Shown here: piece after piece, positions 34,738 to 43,685 of the stretch
Layout of the letters: each line of letters begins with the position of its first letter
How positions within the stretch are numbered: the stretch's first letter is position 1
Source of the DNA: Terriglobia bacterium
GTDB lineage: Bacteria > Acidobacteriota > Terriglobia > Terriglobales > Acidobacteriaceae
Length of the DNA stretch: 48,474 nt
NCBI GenBank assembly: GCA_020073165.1
Contig: JAIQFP010000028.1
Span: 1 to 48,474 of the forward strand
Direction of reading: 5' to 3'
Program-made: the position numbers and the translations under genes
The notes under the pieces: model-generated
The model's database searches: none
Seen by the model: the letters and a program-made list of their open reading frames with translations, nothing else
Told to the model about the DNA's origin: nothing

Positions 34738-36087
34738 ATGGAGCCACTCAAGCAGCAAAGCCCCGAGAGCGAGCAGGCGGCGCCAGAACTTTCACCGCAC
34801 CAGCCGATGGCGTCCCCCCAGGTTCTACCTCTGCAGCCGGAGCGCCGGAAAGCGCCGCGGACTTGGGAGACACCTCCCGCACCCGTTCCGCCACCCCATC
34901 TGGATGACTATCAAAGTATTGTCGGCCCTGCTGTGCTCGACGAACTGCGCTTCCTGGCCCGGGAAGTCAAAGCCAGAACCCTGAAGATGGTCAACTCCAC
35001 GGCGGTGGGGGGCGGGGTCGCTGAGATGCTGAACCGCCTGGTTCCGCTGTTGAGCGAGCTCGACGTCACCACCCACTGGGACGTGATTACCGGAGGAAAC
35101 GATTTCTTCGAGGTGACCAAGGCCTTCCACAATGCGTTACACGGCAGCGACTACGAACTCACCCGGCATGCGCAGGAAATCTTCCTGATGTACAACGAGC
35201 AAAACCGCCAGCGCATGCAGTTCTCCGAAGATGTAGTCGTGATCCATGACCCGCAGCCTGCCGCCCTCATCCGGGCCCGCGCAGAAACCCAGGCACGGTG
35301 GGTATGGCGCTGCCACATCGATTTATCGAATCCCCATCCGCAAGTGTGGGGTTTCCTGCGGCCTTTTGTTGAACAATATGACGCCGCCATTTTCTCTTCC
35401 CAGTCGTTTGCCCGCCAGCTGCCGATTCCGCAGTACTTGTTTTATCCCTGTATCGACCCGCTATCGGAGAAAAACAAAGAGCTCGATGACAGTTTGGTCC
35501 AGAAGGTGTGTGACGAGTTCGGAGTCGATCGCTCCCGGCCCATCGTGACCCAGGTCTCGCGCTTCGACCGATTGAAAGACCCCGTGGGAGTAGTCCAGGC
35601 CTTCAAGCTGGCCAGGAAGTACGTGGACTGCCAACTGGTGCTGGCCGGAGGTGGGGCCAGCGACGATCCGGAGGGGGCGCTCGTTCTAAAGGAGGTGCGG
35701 GAGGCGGCCGGGAACGATCCCGACATCGTCATTCTTGACCTGCCGCCCTGGTGCGCCCTGGAGATCAACGCCCTGCAACGGGCTTCGACGCTGATCGTGC
35801 AGAAGTCCATTAAAGAAGGCTTTGGGCTCACCGTCACGGAGGCGCTCTGGAAAGGTAAGCCCACCATCGCTGGCGCCGTCGGGGGGATTCCAAACCAGAT
35901 CATTCATAAGCTGACGGGTATGCTGGTGCATTCTGTGGAAGGGTGTGCTTATCAGATTCGCTACCTCTTGACCCATCCTGAATTTGCCGCCCAACTCGGC
36001 AGGAACGGGCGCGAGCACGTCAAGGAAAACTTCCTGATAACCACCAACGTCCGGCGGTGGTTGCTGCTGCTACGGCGTTGGGTGTAG
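34738..36087 (+). CDS. treT: Trehalose synthase, TreT-type GT4 glycosyltransferase
   Basis: 449 residues. A Pro-rich N-terminal ~55 residues, then LKMVNSTAVGGGVAEMLNRLVPLL, WDVITGGNDFFEVTKAFHNALHG, VVVIHDPQPAAL, WRCHIDLSNPHPQVWGFLRPFV and a C-terminal GT-B domain with VSRFDRLKDPVGVVQAF, SIKEGFGLTVTEALWKGKPTIAGAVGGIPNQI. This is the TreT / trehalose phosphorylase-like pattern: reversible joining of NDP-glucose and glucose to trehalose. It gives the operon a second route that bypasses trehalose-6-phosphate. It starts 21 bases after the DUF5752 stop. Confidence 0.87.
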   Translation: MEPLKQQSPESEQAAPELSPHQPMASPQVLPLQPERRKAPRTWETPPAPVPPPHLDDYQSIVGPAVLDELRFLAREVKARTLKMVNSTAVGGGVAEMLNRLVPLLSELDVTTHWDVITGGNDFFEVTKAFHNALHGSDYELTRHAQEIFLMYNEQNRQRMQFSEDVVVIHDPQPAALIRARAETQARWVWRCHIDLSNPHPQVWGFLRPFVEQYDAAIFSSQSFARQLPIPQYLFYPCIDPLSEKNKELDDSLVQKVCDEFGVDRSRPIVTQVSRFDRLKDPVGVVQAFKLARKYVDCQLVLAGGGASDDPEGALVLKEVREAAGNDPDIVILDLPPWCALEINALQRASTLIVQKSIKEGFGLTVTEALWKGKPTIAGAVGGIPNQIIHKLTGMLVHSVEGCAYQIRYLLTHPEFAAQLGRNGREHVKENFLITTNVRRWLLLLRRWV

Positions 36088-36113
36088 GCACACCACGCTT
36101 ACCGCCGCGGAAG

Positions 36114-38246
36114 CTATCCAGGTCCTGCTGCTTCTGCACGCGCACTTGGCAGCGTGACCGTGAACACCGCGCCTCCCCCCGCACCCGAGGAAGCTTCCAC
36201 GTTGCCTCCGTGCTCCCGCAGAATCGCCTTGCAGATGCTCAGCCCCAGCCCCGTGCCGCGTCCCGGCCGCTTGGTGGTGTAGAAGGGATCGAAGATGTTG
36301 GGCAGAATGTCCGGCGAGATGCCCGGCCCGTCATCCTGAAAGGTAGCGGTCACCGCATTGTCGGCTCGCCCCAGGCGAATGCGCAGTGTGCCTCTGTCGC
36401 GCACCTCCCGGATGGCTTGCTCCGCATTCAGGATCAGGTTCAGGAAAACCTGCATGAGCTGGTGGGGATCGCCGTTCACAGGGGGGATTGCGTTGTCCGG
36501 CAGAAAATCCACGGTAATGTTGTTCCGGCGCAGGGAATAGGCGTGCAGGTGCAGAGTGCGCTGCACCAGTTCACCGAGGTTGATTGGGCCCTTTCCCGGG
36601 GAGGGCGGCCGCGAGAAGTACATCAGGTTCTGCACGATCTCGGCGGCGCGGCGGCTCTGCTGCTGCAACATAACCAGGTGCTTGCGGACGGGCTCGGTAA
36701 CCTCCCCCTCCTGCAGCAGTTCGGCGACCCCCAGGATGCTGGTGAGGGGATTGTTCAGTTCGTGGGCAAAGCCGCCAATCATCTGCCCCATGGCCGCCAA
36801 CCGCTCGCTCTGGATGATCTGCTGCTCGAGCTTTTTTTCCACCGTGATGTCGCGCACGGAAACAATCACTCCGTTCAGCTTGCTCTCGGCGTCGAACAGC
36901 GGGCTGGCGGTGGCCCGCATGGTGCGCCAGCTTCCGTCACGGTGGCGCGCCCCATACTCGCAAAAGCTGAACATCTTTCGCCCTGAGCTGACCTCCCGGC
37001 ACAACGCCAGAAACTCGGGTGACTGGTCTTGCCCCGCTTCGAGCTTCCTTCCGGTTAGATCCTCGGGCTTATAGCCGAGCAGATCGCGGATGCGGGAGCT
37101 GACAAAGCTGTAGCGTTCATCGAGGTCAATGACCAGAATCAGGTCAGGGAAGCTCTCCAGCAGGTAGCGCTGAAACTCTTCCTGCCGCCGGATGGCCTTC
37201 TCCATCTCCCGCCGCTCGGTGACGTCCACCAGCGTGCCCTGGTAGCGGATGATCTTGCCGGCGCTGTCCCAGACCGCGCGCGAAGTGTCCTGGAAGATGG
37301 CACTTTTGCCGTCCCGGCGGCGCAGCGTAATCTCTCGCGTGCGCACTCCCCCCTGATCATCGGCACTGCGTCCCAACACCGGGCTTTGGCCCGGCTCCAA
37401 GTTCAGGGCAGTGGGATCGAGGCGGAGCAGGTCGTCCTTGCTTTCATATCCCAGCATCTGAACCAGCGCGGGGTTGGCGTCGAGCAGCTTGCCTTCTGGC
37501 GTGCTGAAGTAAACACCCTCTTGCAGGGTTTCAAACAGCTCGGTGAAGCGCCGTTCCTTCTCGCGTTCTTCGGTGACATCGCGGGCGAGGGCGCTGACTC
37601 CGACCACCTCATCGCTCTTCAAGATCGCGTTCAGCACGCAATCAAAGTACAGGACTCGTGGATTGTTCTTCAGCCGCACCCGGACCATGCCGGCCCAGCG
37701 CCGCTTTTCCAGGAACCGGGCCAGGCCGGACTCCACATGGCTGCGCACCGGTTCATCCACAAATTCGTCGAGCTTGTGCCCGACGACATCGATGTAGGAG
37801 ATCCCCAGCAACTCGACCACCCGGCGATTGACCGTCCTCAGCGTGCCGTCCAGCGAAACCGCGAAAGCCACATCGTCAAAGGAGTCGATCAGCTCTTTGA
37901 AGCTGCGCTGCGAACGCATGATGACCTGGGAGAGCTGGTCGAGTTGCTCTTCACTCGGGGCCACGCCCACCCGGTCTTGCAGTCCGTGCAGCAGGACTTT
38001 GAGTTCGGAAACCTCGCGGCGCCGGCCGTAGGCATAGACCGCGAACAGGACGGACAGCACCAGCAGGCCAACCGGTACTGCGCCCAGGCGGTAAGGCAGT
38101 TTCTCCAGGGCCTGCCAGGAAAGGGCTGCCATGCCGGCTGCCAGCAGCACCAGCAACCAAAGCGCGTAGTGCCACAGCCGGTTTTCTTCCCGTTCGAGAT
38201 GACTGGGAGTGCGGGGACGCTCGGTTTGCTTTTCGTCTTCAGCCAT
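36114..38246 (-). CDS. Membrane histidine kinase with three PAS domains
   Basis: 710 residues. Two transmembrane helices (~26-46 and ~52-72) with almost no external loop, then three PAS domains (~115-230, ~240-355, ~365-480; each ends in a DVTE/DITVEKK PAC motif), HisKA with FAHELNNPLTSILG (phospho-acceptor His) and HATPase_c with NLILNAEQA, DDGPGI, TTKRPGRGTGLGLSI. The short loop and PAS set suggest sensing of redox, light or a cytosolic ligand. No response regulator is adjacent, so it is an orphan kinase. It converges with the trehalose operon; a functional tie is only positional. Confidence 0.93.
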   Translation of the reverse strand: MAEDEKQTERPRTPSHLEREENRLWHYALWLLVLLAAGMAALSWQALEKLPYRLGAVPVGLLVLSVLFAVYAYGRRREVSELKVLLHGLQDRVGVAPSEEQLDQLSQVIMRSQRSFKELIDSFDDVAFAVSLDGTLRTVNRRVVELLGISYIDVVGHKLDEFVDEPVRSHVESGLARFLEKRRWAGMVRVRLKNNPRVLYFDCVLNAILKSDEVVGVSALARDVTEEREKERRFTELFETLQEGVYFSTPEGKLLDANPALVQMLGYESKDDLLRLDPTALNLEPGQSPVLGRSADDQGGVRTREITLRRRDGKSAIFQDTSRAVWDSAGKIIRYQGTLVDVTERREMEKAIRRQEEFQRYLLESFPDLILVIDLDERYSFVSSRIRDLLGYKPEDLTGRKLEAGQDQSPEFLALCREVSSGRKMFSFCEYGARHRDGSWRTMRATASPLFDAESKLNGVIVSVRDITVEKKLEQQIIQSERLAAMGQMIGGFAHELNNPLTSILGVAELLQEGEVTEPVRKHLVMLQQQSRRAAEIVQNLMYFSRPPSPGKGPINLGELVQRTLHLHAYSLRRNNITVDFLPDNAIPPVNGDPHQLMQVFLNLILNAEQAIREVRDRGTLRIRLGRADNAVTATFQDDGPGISPDILPNIFDPFYTTKRPGRGTGLGLSICKAILREHGGNVEASSGAGGGAVFTVTLPSARAEAAGPG

Positions 38247-38503
38247 GAGCGGTGCCCCCGGGGGAGCGTCCTGCCAGCCGGTGAGATTCCGGTTGGGGGG
38301 TTAGTCGAATCCTAGTTCACCAACGCACGCGCACACAACGAAAAGCATAGTAGGCATCTTGGTTCGCACGCAGGGTGCCCGTCACCCGTAATGGTGACCG
38401 CAGTCACGGCTTGTCCGGGCCTGCCGGGCGTATGTTCGAGGCTGACCCCGTCTGCTGGACCCCCGTGTCACCAATACGTCTGTCTGCTGCAAGCGCAGGA
38501 ACT

Positions 38504-38788
38504 ATGCTGTACAAAACCCTGAGCGCCGCGGTCTACGGTATTGACGCCAGCATCATCGAGGTCGAGGTGGATGTCTCCGGCATCAAAATGACCGAGGACC
38601 ACTTCCACACCGTCGGGCTGCCCGATGCCGCTGTGCGGGAAAGCCGCGACCGCGTCCGCGCTGCCCTCAAGAACTGCGGCTACGACATTCCTCCTACGCA
38701 GATCACCATCAACCTCGCTCCTGCCGACATCCGCAAAGAAGGTTCCGGCTTTGATCTGCCCATGGCATTGGCGATCGTAGGCGCCTAG
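38504..38788 (+). pseudogene. comM: comM/yifB (Mg-chelatase-like), truncated after 94 codons
   Basis: ATG 38504 (AGGA 4 bases upstream) begins MLYKTLSAAVYGIDASIIEV, then FHTVGLPDAAVRESRDRVRAALKNCG and ITINLAPADIRKEGSGFDLPMALAIVGA, a good match to the N-terminal domain of YifB/ComM. The intact family is ~500 residues; here a stop follows GA and neither the AAA+ domain nor the C-terminal domain occurs in the rest of the window. Downstream sequence changes character at once. ComM is a hexameric helicase for branch migration in transformation; this copy cannot work. Confidence 0.85.
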
Positions 38789-38908
38789 CATCGTACTCTT
38801 TGGTTTGACAGCTTCGGACTTGGCGCGTTCATTCTTTGCTGGCTCTGTCACAGTTGTCTCCAGAGTTGCTAAATTCTCGTTGAGCGACTCACAATAAGGG
38901 AATTGACA

Positions 38909-39211
38909 GTGGGTATTTTCAGAATGACCTTGGACGATTTTCGTCAATCACTCACCGCTGCCCAGCCGCCAGCCGGACTCACGCACGCCCTCGCCGGGCT
39001 ATGGTGGGATGCCAAGAACGATTGGACACGAGCACACGAATCCGCTCAGCAGGACGAAGGCGTCGAGGGTGCGTGGGTGCATGCCTACCTGCACCGCAAA
39101 GAAGGCGATCAGAGCAACGCCGCGTACTGGTACAACCGGGCGGGCAAGCCCGTGTGCCGGGAGCCACTGGATGCAGAATGGGTCAGTATTGCTACCGACT
39201 TACTTGGCTGA
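38909..39211 (+). CDS. Hypothetical protein
   Basis: About 100 residues. AAGGG (38896-38900) lies 8 bases before GTG 38909; ATG 38924 is the alternative. Trp/Tyr-rich: LAGLWWDAKNDWTRAHESAQ, AWVHAYLHRKEGDQSNAAYWYNRAGKP. I have an impression of this pattern as a recurrent acidobacterial protein of unknown role; it resembles a short TPR-like helical protein. It looks intact although it lies just inside the disturbed region. Confidence 0.7.
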   Translation: MGIFRMTLDDFRQSLTAAQPPAGLTHALAGLWWDAKNDWTRAHESAQQDEGVEGAWVHAYLHRKEGDQSNAAYWYNRAGKPVCREPLDAEWVSIATDLLG

Positions 39212-39407
39212 CCGAAGCAGTAAATTCGATCAATCTCAAGCGCAGGTGCTTTCGTTCAACCGAACCGTCTAGCCCTGTCCTGTTCGGAATTCCCAAAAAC
39301 CTCAAGCGATCACGGATTAAGCCTCGCATTTGTGGTAAATAGAGAGGGTCAGGTTGCGCCTTGAGGGGGGACGCAACTCTGGATGTATCATTGCTTTTCA
39401 CCCCACG

Positions 39408-40742
39408 ATGAGCACTGCGTATCACGCGAAGTATTTTGCGTACGAACTGACAAAGCGGTGCGCCTCCGACAGCATGGAGAAGCTGGCTGCTTCTCTTGCT
39501 GATGCTCAAGTTGACCTGAAGCCGATCCAAAGGTACTCGACCCAGATCAGTTAGAAAAAGTGGCGGAAGAGATAAAGTCTCTCCGACTGTTTACTGAACT
39601 GGCGAACTCGATTGCCAAGAACTCCAAGGGCGAAAGGCTCCAGACTGCGCTGAAGAGAGGGCTTGCGGAAGCCAAGAGCAAGGGCGGCAGGGAAAAAGCG
39701 ATCATTTTCACCGAGTCCACACGGACTCAGGAGTACGTCCGCTCTATCCTAGAGGCAATTCCCCACTACAAAGGCAAGGTCGTCCTGTTCAACGGCTCCA
39801 ACAACGACGCCAAGTCGAAAGAAATCTATCAAAACTGGCTGAAGAAGCACGCAGGCACCGACCAAATCACGGGTTCCAAGACCGCCGACATGCGGGCTGC
39901 GTTGGTCGAATATTCCACGATGAAGCGATTATTATGATCGCCACCGAAGCGGCTGCCGAGGGCATAAACCTCCAGTTCTGCTCGTTGGTGATCAACTACG
40001 ACCTGCCTTGGAACCCTCAGCGTATAGAGCAACGCATCGGGCGCTGTCACCGCTACGGTCAGAAGCACGATGTTGTGGTCGTCAACTTTCTCAATAAGAA
40101 GAATGCTGCTGACCAGCGGGTGTATCAGCTACTGGATGAGAAATTCAAGCTTTTCAGCGGTGTCTTCGGTGCGAGCGACGAGGTCTTGGGCAGCATCGGA
40201 GCAGGGGTGGATTTCGAAAAGCGAATCGCCGATATTTACCAGAACTGCCGGACGGAACAGCAGATTCAATTCAATTTTGATCAGTTACAACAAGAGATGG
40301 AAATACAGATTGACGAGCGCATGAAGCTCACTCGGCAAAAGCTGCTGGAGAATTTCGACGAAGAGGTTCACGAGAAGCTCCGCGTCAACCTCAAGGAAAG
40401 CAGCGAGGTTCTTGGTAAATATGACGCGTGGCTGTGGCAACTGACACGGTTTTATCTCGCGCCTTACGCGCACTTCGAAGATGGTCTTAACGGCTTTACG
40501 CTGGTTGAAAACCCATTTCCAACGGAGCAGATTCACCGAGGACCGTATCGAAGCGGTAAGGGCGTAGAGGATGTAAACCTGTACCGACTGGGTCATCCGC
40601 TGGCGCAGAAGATTATCGAGCGGTGCAAGGCGTTGCCCTTGGAGTTGAAAGAATTGGTTTTTCGGTACACAGGCTCGGGCAAGAAAATCTCCGTTCTGGA
40701 GCCGCTTGTCGGGAAGGCAGGCTTTCTGTCGGTGACCGCGTT
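39408..40742 (+). pseudogene. SNF2-family helicase with internal deletion, frameshift and lost 3' end
   Basis: It starts MSTAYHAKYFAYELTKRCAS...DAQVDL, the usual N-terminus of a class of bacterial SNF2 ATPases. Then the entire DEXH lobe is missing: the frame jumps to LDPDQLEKVAEEIKSLRLF in another phase (~39528-39560). The helicase C-lobe follows (AIIFTESTRTQEYV) with a one-base deletion at ~39915 (EY-STMKRLL for EYFHDEA), and continues from IATEAAAEGINLQFCSLVINYDLPWNPQRIEQRIGRCHRYGQ to GFLSV, where it runs into the truncated DUF2779 gene. No ATPase can be made. In working form such genes are common in defence islands. Confidence 0.85.
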
Positions 40743-41618
40743 GAGGGATTCAAATTCGCCCTTCAGGTCTGCACTAAACCAAGGCTGACCCGTTTGCATG
40801 GCGTCGCAGACACGTCGCTGAAACTCGCTTAACTCGAAATCATCCGGTATGTCTCGGATGGATTCGACACCCATTTCCTCAAGCTGCTCCATTGCGCTGG
40901 CATGGAGGCGAGGGAGATAGCCAACGTGATCGTTTGGGAGCGGGGGATTGCAGTGGTCGAAGAACTCGCAAGTGACCGGGTTTGTGCAGTGCGGTCCTGT
41001 GGGGAGATCGGGCGCTTTGGGCATGGCGAGCACACGGAACTGTGAGCGAAGCTGAAACGTCAGTGCTGGTTGTAGTTGTTGCACTCTGCGTGTGAGGTTT
41101 CTGAAGAGGAAAAACTGGCGGGGATCAACCGTCTCTCCCGCAAGCACGTATGCTCGGTTGACGTGAGCTAACCAAACCGAGGCTAAAGTCACACCGGAAC
41201 GTGAAAGCACATAGCTTTGGATCGCCACGTCTTCCAGATGGTGTTCTTTCAAGTCGGCTGTGGACTTCACTTCGATAAGACGCCAATGGTTATCATTGCG
41301 GCGTTGCAGAATATCTACCTTGACGATGACGCCCTCGTGCGCAAATGCAGCCTCGAAAATCGCAGGGACTTCGGAGTTGGACATTAGCTCTTTCGTCCTC
41401 CGAATCGCCTGATCAAGCCCCGCAGAACGCTCAACCTCGATGCCACCGGGGAATAGTTGGCGTGCAAGAAGCCCAACTTGGAGTCCTTGCTTAATGATCC
41501 CTTCGCTTCCTCCGTCCGGCTCAGCACCCAGTTCGGGTTGGTGTACTAGCAAGTAAAGGCGCTTCAGGCATTGCACCCCAGCCATGAACTTACTCTTGGA
41601 TATTCTTATCGTGCTCAC
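40743..41618 (-). pseudogene. DUF2779 (RecB-like nuclease) gene, 3' truncated
   Basis: GTG 41618 opens MSTIRISKSKFMAGVQCLKRLYLLVHQPEL. The Cas4/RecB-like nuclease core is intact: VIVKVDILQRR, LIEVKSTADLKEHHLEDVAIQSYVL, and a Cys set (C..NPVTCEFFDHC). After DLKGEFESL the frame enters antisense helicase sequence (~40743) and ends at 40593, so the DUF2779 C-terminal exonuclease-like half is gone. The start overlaps the stop of the 85-residue gene upstream (GTGA), showing a former operon. Confidence 0.8.
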
Positions 41619-41872
41619 CGCAGCGCCTCGTCTTGCATCTCGCGAACCATGCCCGTGAACTCGCGCATCGCTGCGACCAAGTTGGTCGTCGCAGCGTCCT
41701 CTTGCCAGTTGGCGTCGATCTGGAACGCCTCGAACTCGTTGCTGACGTCTTTGTCTTGGTGATCCTCGGCTTCGTGCAGACTGAACGTCACGCCGACATT
41801 TTTGCGCACCACTTCGCCTCGGCTGCCCATGCTCAACGTCATTAACACATAGACATTCGTCGCCTCCATCAT
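41615..41872 (-). CDS. Small acidic hypothetical protein
   Basis: 85 residues, MMEATNVYVLMTLSMGSRG...FSLHEAEDHQDKDVSNEFEAFQIDANW...REMQDEALR. The start overlaps the stop of the upstream membrane-protein gene by ATGA and its own stop overlaps the DUF2779 start by GTGA; GGGGAGGG precedes the ATG. The function is not known; tight coupling suggests a subunit or antidote-like partner of its neighbours. Confidence 0.6.
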   Translation of the reverse strand: MMEATNVYVLMTLSMGSRGEVVRKNVGVTFSLHEAEDHQDKDVSNEFEAFQIDANWQEDAATTNLVAAMREFTGMVREMQDEALR

Positions 41873-42513
41873 GCCCTCCCCAACGAAAGGCGCTTTAGGA
41901 ACCGCCACACGAAGAGGATCGGAAACGGGCTGAGCAGCGCGAGCCACGCCCCGGTGAACCATCCTCTGTCGTCCCAGTTGCAGCGCACGTCGTAGTTTGT
42001 CGCGAAGAGAAGCATTGCACCAGCCGACGCAACGAACCCGAACGCCATCGCTCCGAAGGCTTTCAACTGGAATACTAGCCCTCTCTCGCCCCGGTCGTGC
42101 GCCGGGATCATGGCGATTATCACGAACCAAAACGTGGAGGCGAAGGGACCTAACACGCCGAACAGCCACTTGAGCAGCCAAATGTCGTCCGGCGAGGCGT
42201 ACTTAAGAGCGAGAACCGGAACTATCGCGAAGATCGCAGGCGCGAGGAGAAGGAACCAGACTCCGCCCTTGCGGCTCCATCGGAGTTCGCGGTCAACCTG
42301 CCGAAGCTGGCTCTCCTCGCGTGCAACGAGAGCCGCGACTGGGATCGAACGCTCCTTGGCGTCCCGCACAAGCTTGTCGATGTCGCTCTCGGCGATTGTT
42401 GACTTGTCCTTGTTGTCGATCAGAATTTTCGGCTCAGTCGGATCGCCGTTCGGAGCGCGGTATGCCAGAATGAAATCGCCGTTTCGAGGAAGCTTCTCGC
42501 TGATGCAGATGCC
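41869..42513 (-). pseudogene. N-terminally truncated nuclease-like membrane protein
   Basis: The frame is open from 42513 but has no start until GTG 42369. The first part (GDFILAYRAPNGDPTEPKIL, IDNKDKSTIAESDIDKLVRD, VAALVAREE) resembles PD-(D/E)XK-type segments such as those of DUF2130/RmuC-like proteins (Asp...IDxK pattern); the second part has about four transmembrane helices (WFLLLAPAIFAIVPVLAL, LFGVLGPFASTFWFVIIAM, FGAMAFGFVASAGAMLLFA). The N-terminus is cut at the junction with a recombinase fragment. The 41869-42369 part could still be translated. Confidence 0.6.
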
Positions 42514-42554
42514 TCAGCGGTGCTCACGCGAACGTAAATGGCGGCTTTTTTCAC
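42420..42554 (-). pseudogene. Serine-recombinase N-terminal stub
   Basis: GTG 42554, with GGAGGA 9 bases upstream, begins VKKAAIYVRVSTAE, the catalytic Y-x-R-V-S-T opening of serine recombinases (Ser of RVST is the nucleophile). After ~15 residues similarity ends and the DNA continues as the nuclease-like gene one phase away. It is therefore a deletion junction that left only the recombinase start. Confidence 0.65.
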
Positions 42555-42558
42555 TTGC

Positions 42559-43110
42559 TCAGTTCCTCCTGCCCATCGAATTAAATTGGGTTCTATCCTC
42601 GTACAGACGGACGGTGCGTCTGGTCTGCTTGTGTATGAACTCAGTTGTGCAGCCCGCCTCCCCAAAACCCGCTCGTAGTAAGCAAACTTTCGCTTCTGTC
42701 ACGTCTGAGACCAAGAGAGTGCTGCTGGCGAACCGATTCATCTGCCAAGGGAGTTGCAGGAATGGGATGCCTGCCCGATACAGGGCGACCTCTGCGTGCA
42801 GAACGTGATCGCCATGCTCTGCCATCCTCGCCCGAAGCCGTCTCGCGTACGCTGCCGTGGGGATGGCTCCCCGGAGACGGTTGGCGGCTTCGACGCAGAC
42901 GGTCGCCTCAGGAGCCAAGAGACTCAAGTTTGGGCAGACCTCCTCGTCCAGCAGTCGCGCCATTTGGAAGTCGCTGAGCAGCCGCAGCCGTCTGGACAGT
43001 TCGGCGGGGATCAGCAGCGCAGCCGCCAGTCGCTCGGCTGGATTGCCGGAACGAACCCGCTTCCGCTGTTCTTCCATGAGTTCTCGGATCGTCAACTCAA
43101 GCTCCCCCAC
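42559..43110 (-). CDS. Hypothetical protein upstream of the recombinase
   Basis: 183 residues from GTG 43110. N-terminal helix-rich charged region (LTIRELMEEQRKRVRSGNPAERLAAALLIPAELSRRLRLL), Cys at several positions, C-terminal VSDVTEAKVCLLRAG...FIHKQTRRTVRLYEDRTQF. I do not recognise it. Its stop lies four bases before the recombinase start and its 3' end supplies that gene's Shine-Dalgarno sequence, so it was probably part of the same mobile unit, perhaps an accessory or regulatory protein. Confidence 0.55.
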   Translation of the reverse strand: MGELELTIRELMEEQRKRVRSGNPAERLAAALLIPAELSRRLRLLSDFQMARLLDEEVCPNLSLLAPEATVCVEAANRLRGAIPTAAYARRLRARMAEHGDHVLHAEVALYRAGIPFLQLPWQMNRFASSTLLVSDVTEAKVCLLRAGFGEAGCTTEFIHKQTRRTVRLYEDRTQFNSMGRRN

Positions 43111-43261
43111 TCCCGGTATACAGCGGAGCTTTCACAATTGGCTGGAGAATCCGGGCGAGTTACCGAAGATATTTGGCACGCTGCGTGCTTCAGCGAACCG
43201 AGGCGAGCGGAGTTTGACGGGCGGGCTGCAAAGTGAGGGAAAGAAGTTCGAAGAGCCGGAG

Positions 43262-43639
43262 TCAGGCAAGCTTGCGACGTTGCCGCGACGGCAAACGGCG
43301 TGCCAGGTCGGCGGTCACAAACTTGTGAGCCATGCCGAGCAAGTCCCGCAGGACGCCGGGCGTGGCGCGGGAGAGGCGAATCAGCACGGCGCTGTAGTCA
43401 AGGTAGTGTTCGGTCACGTAGTAAACGTCGGGAGCGGCTGCGAGCAGTTCGGCGCGGTCGCCCAAGCTGACGCGAACCACAAGGGAACCCGGCTCAGCCG
43501 AACGGTGAGTAGGCACGCACGCCAAGAGCTTGCCGCGAACCTTGAGCGCGGGTGACCCGTAGGCTGTGCTCTCCTCCACGCCGGGCAACGTCAAACCGAT
43601 CTTCCGCACCGTCTCGAAGTTGATTGTGCTTCTCGACAT
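43262..43639 (-). CDS. MmcQ/YjbR family protein
   Basis: 125 residues: FETVRKIGLTLPGVEESTAYGSPALKVRGKLLACV, LVVRVSLGDRAELLAAAPDVYYVTEHYLDYSAVLIRL, LLGMAHKFVTADLARRL. Matches the YjbR fold (double-wing, CyaY-like) often described as DNA-binding; the precise role is unknown. It appears intact. Monocistronic; 43111-43261 upstream of the next gene shows nothing. Confidence 0.82.
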   Translation of the reverse strand: MSRSTINFETVRKIGLTLPGVEESTAYGSPALKVRGKLLACVPTHRSAEPGSLVVRVSLGDRAELLAAAPDVYYVTEHYLDYSAVLIRLSRATPGVLRDLLGMAHKFVTADLARRLPSRQRRKLA

Positions 43640-43685
43640 GGGCGAATGTGATTATCGGCAAGAACAGGAACCTTTTCAAGGCAGA

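Noticed and set aside
38468-38947. Minus-strand open frame spanning the comM break, with a Lys/Glu-rich segment (ATLETTVTEPAKNERAKSE)
   Set aside because: Half of it is antisense to the comM remnant; the rest looks like a protein tail but I can match it to no family.
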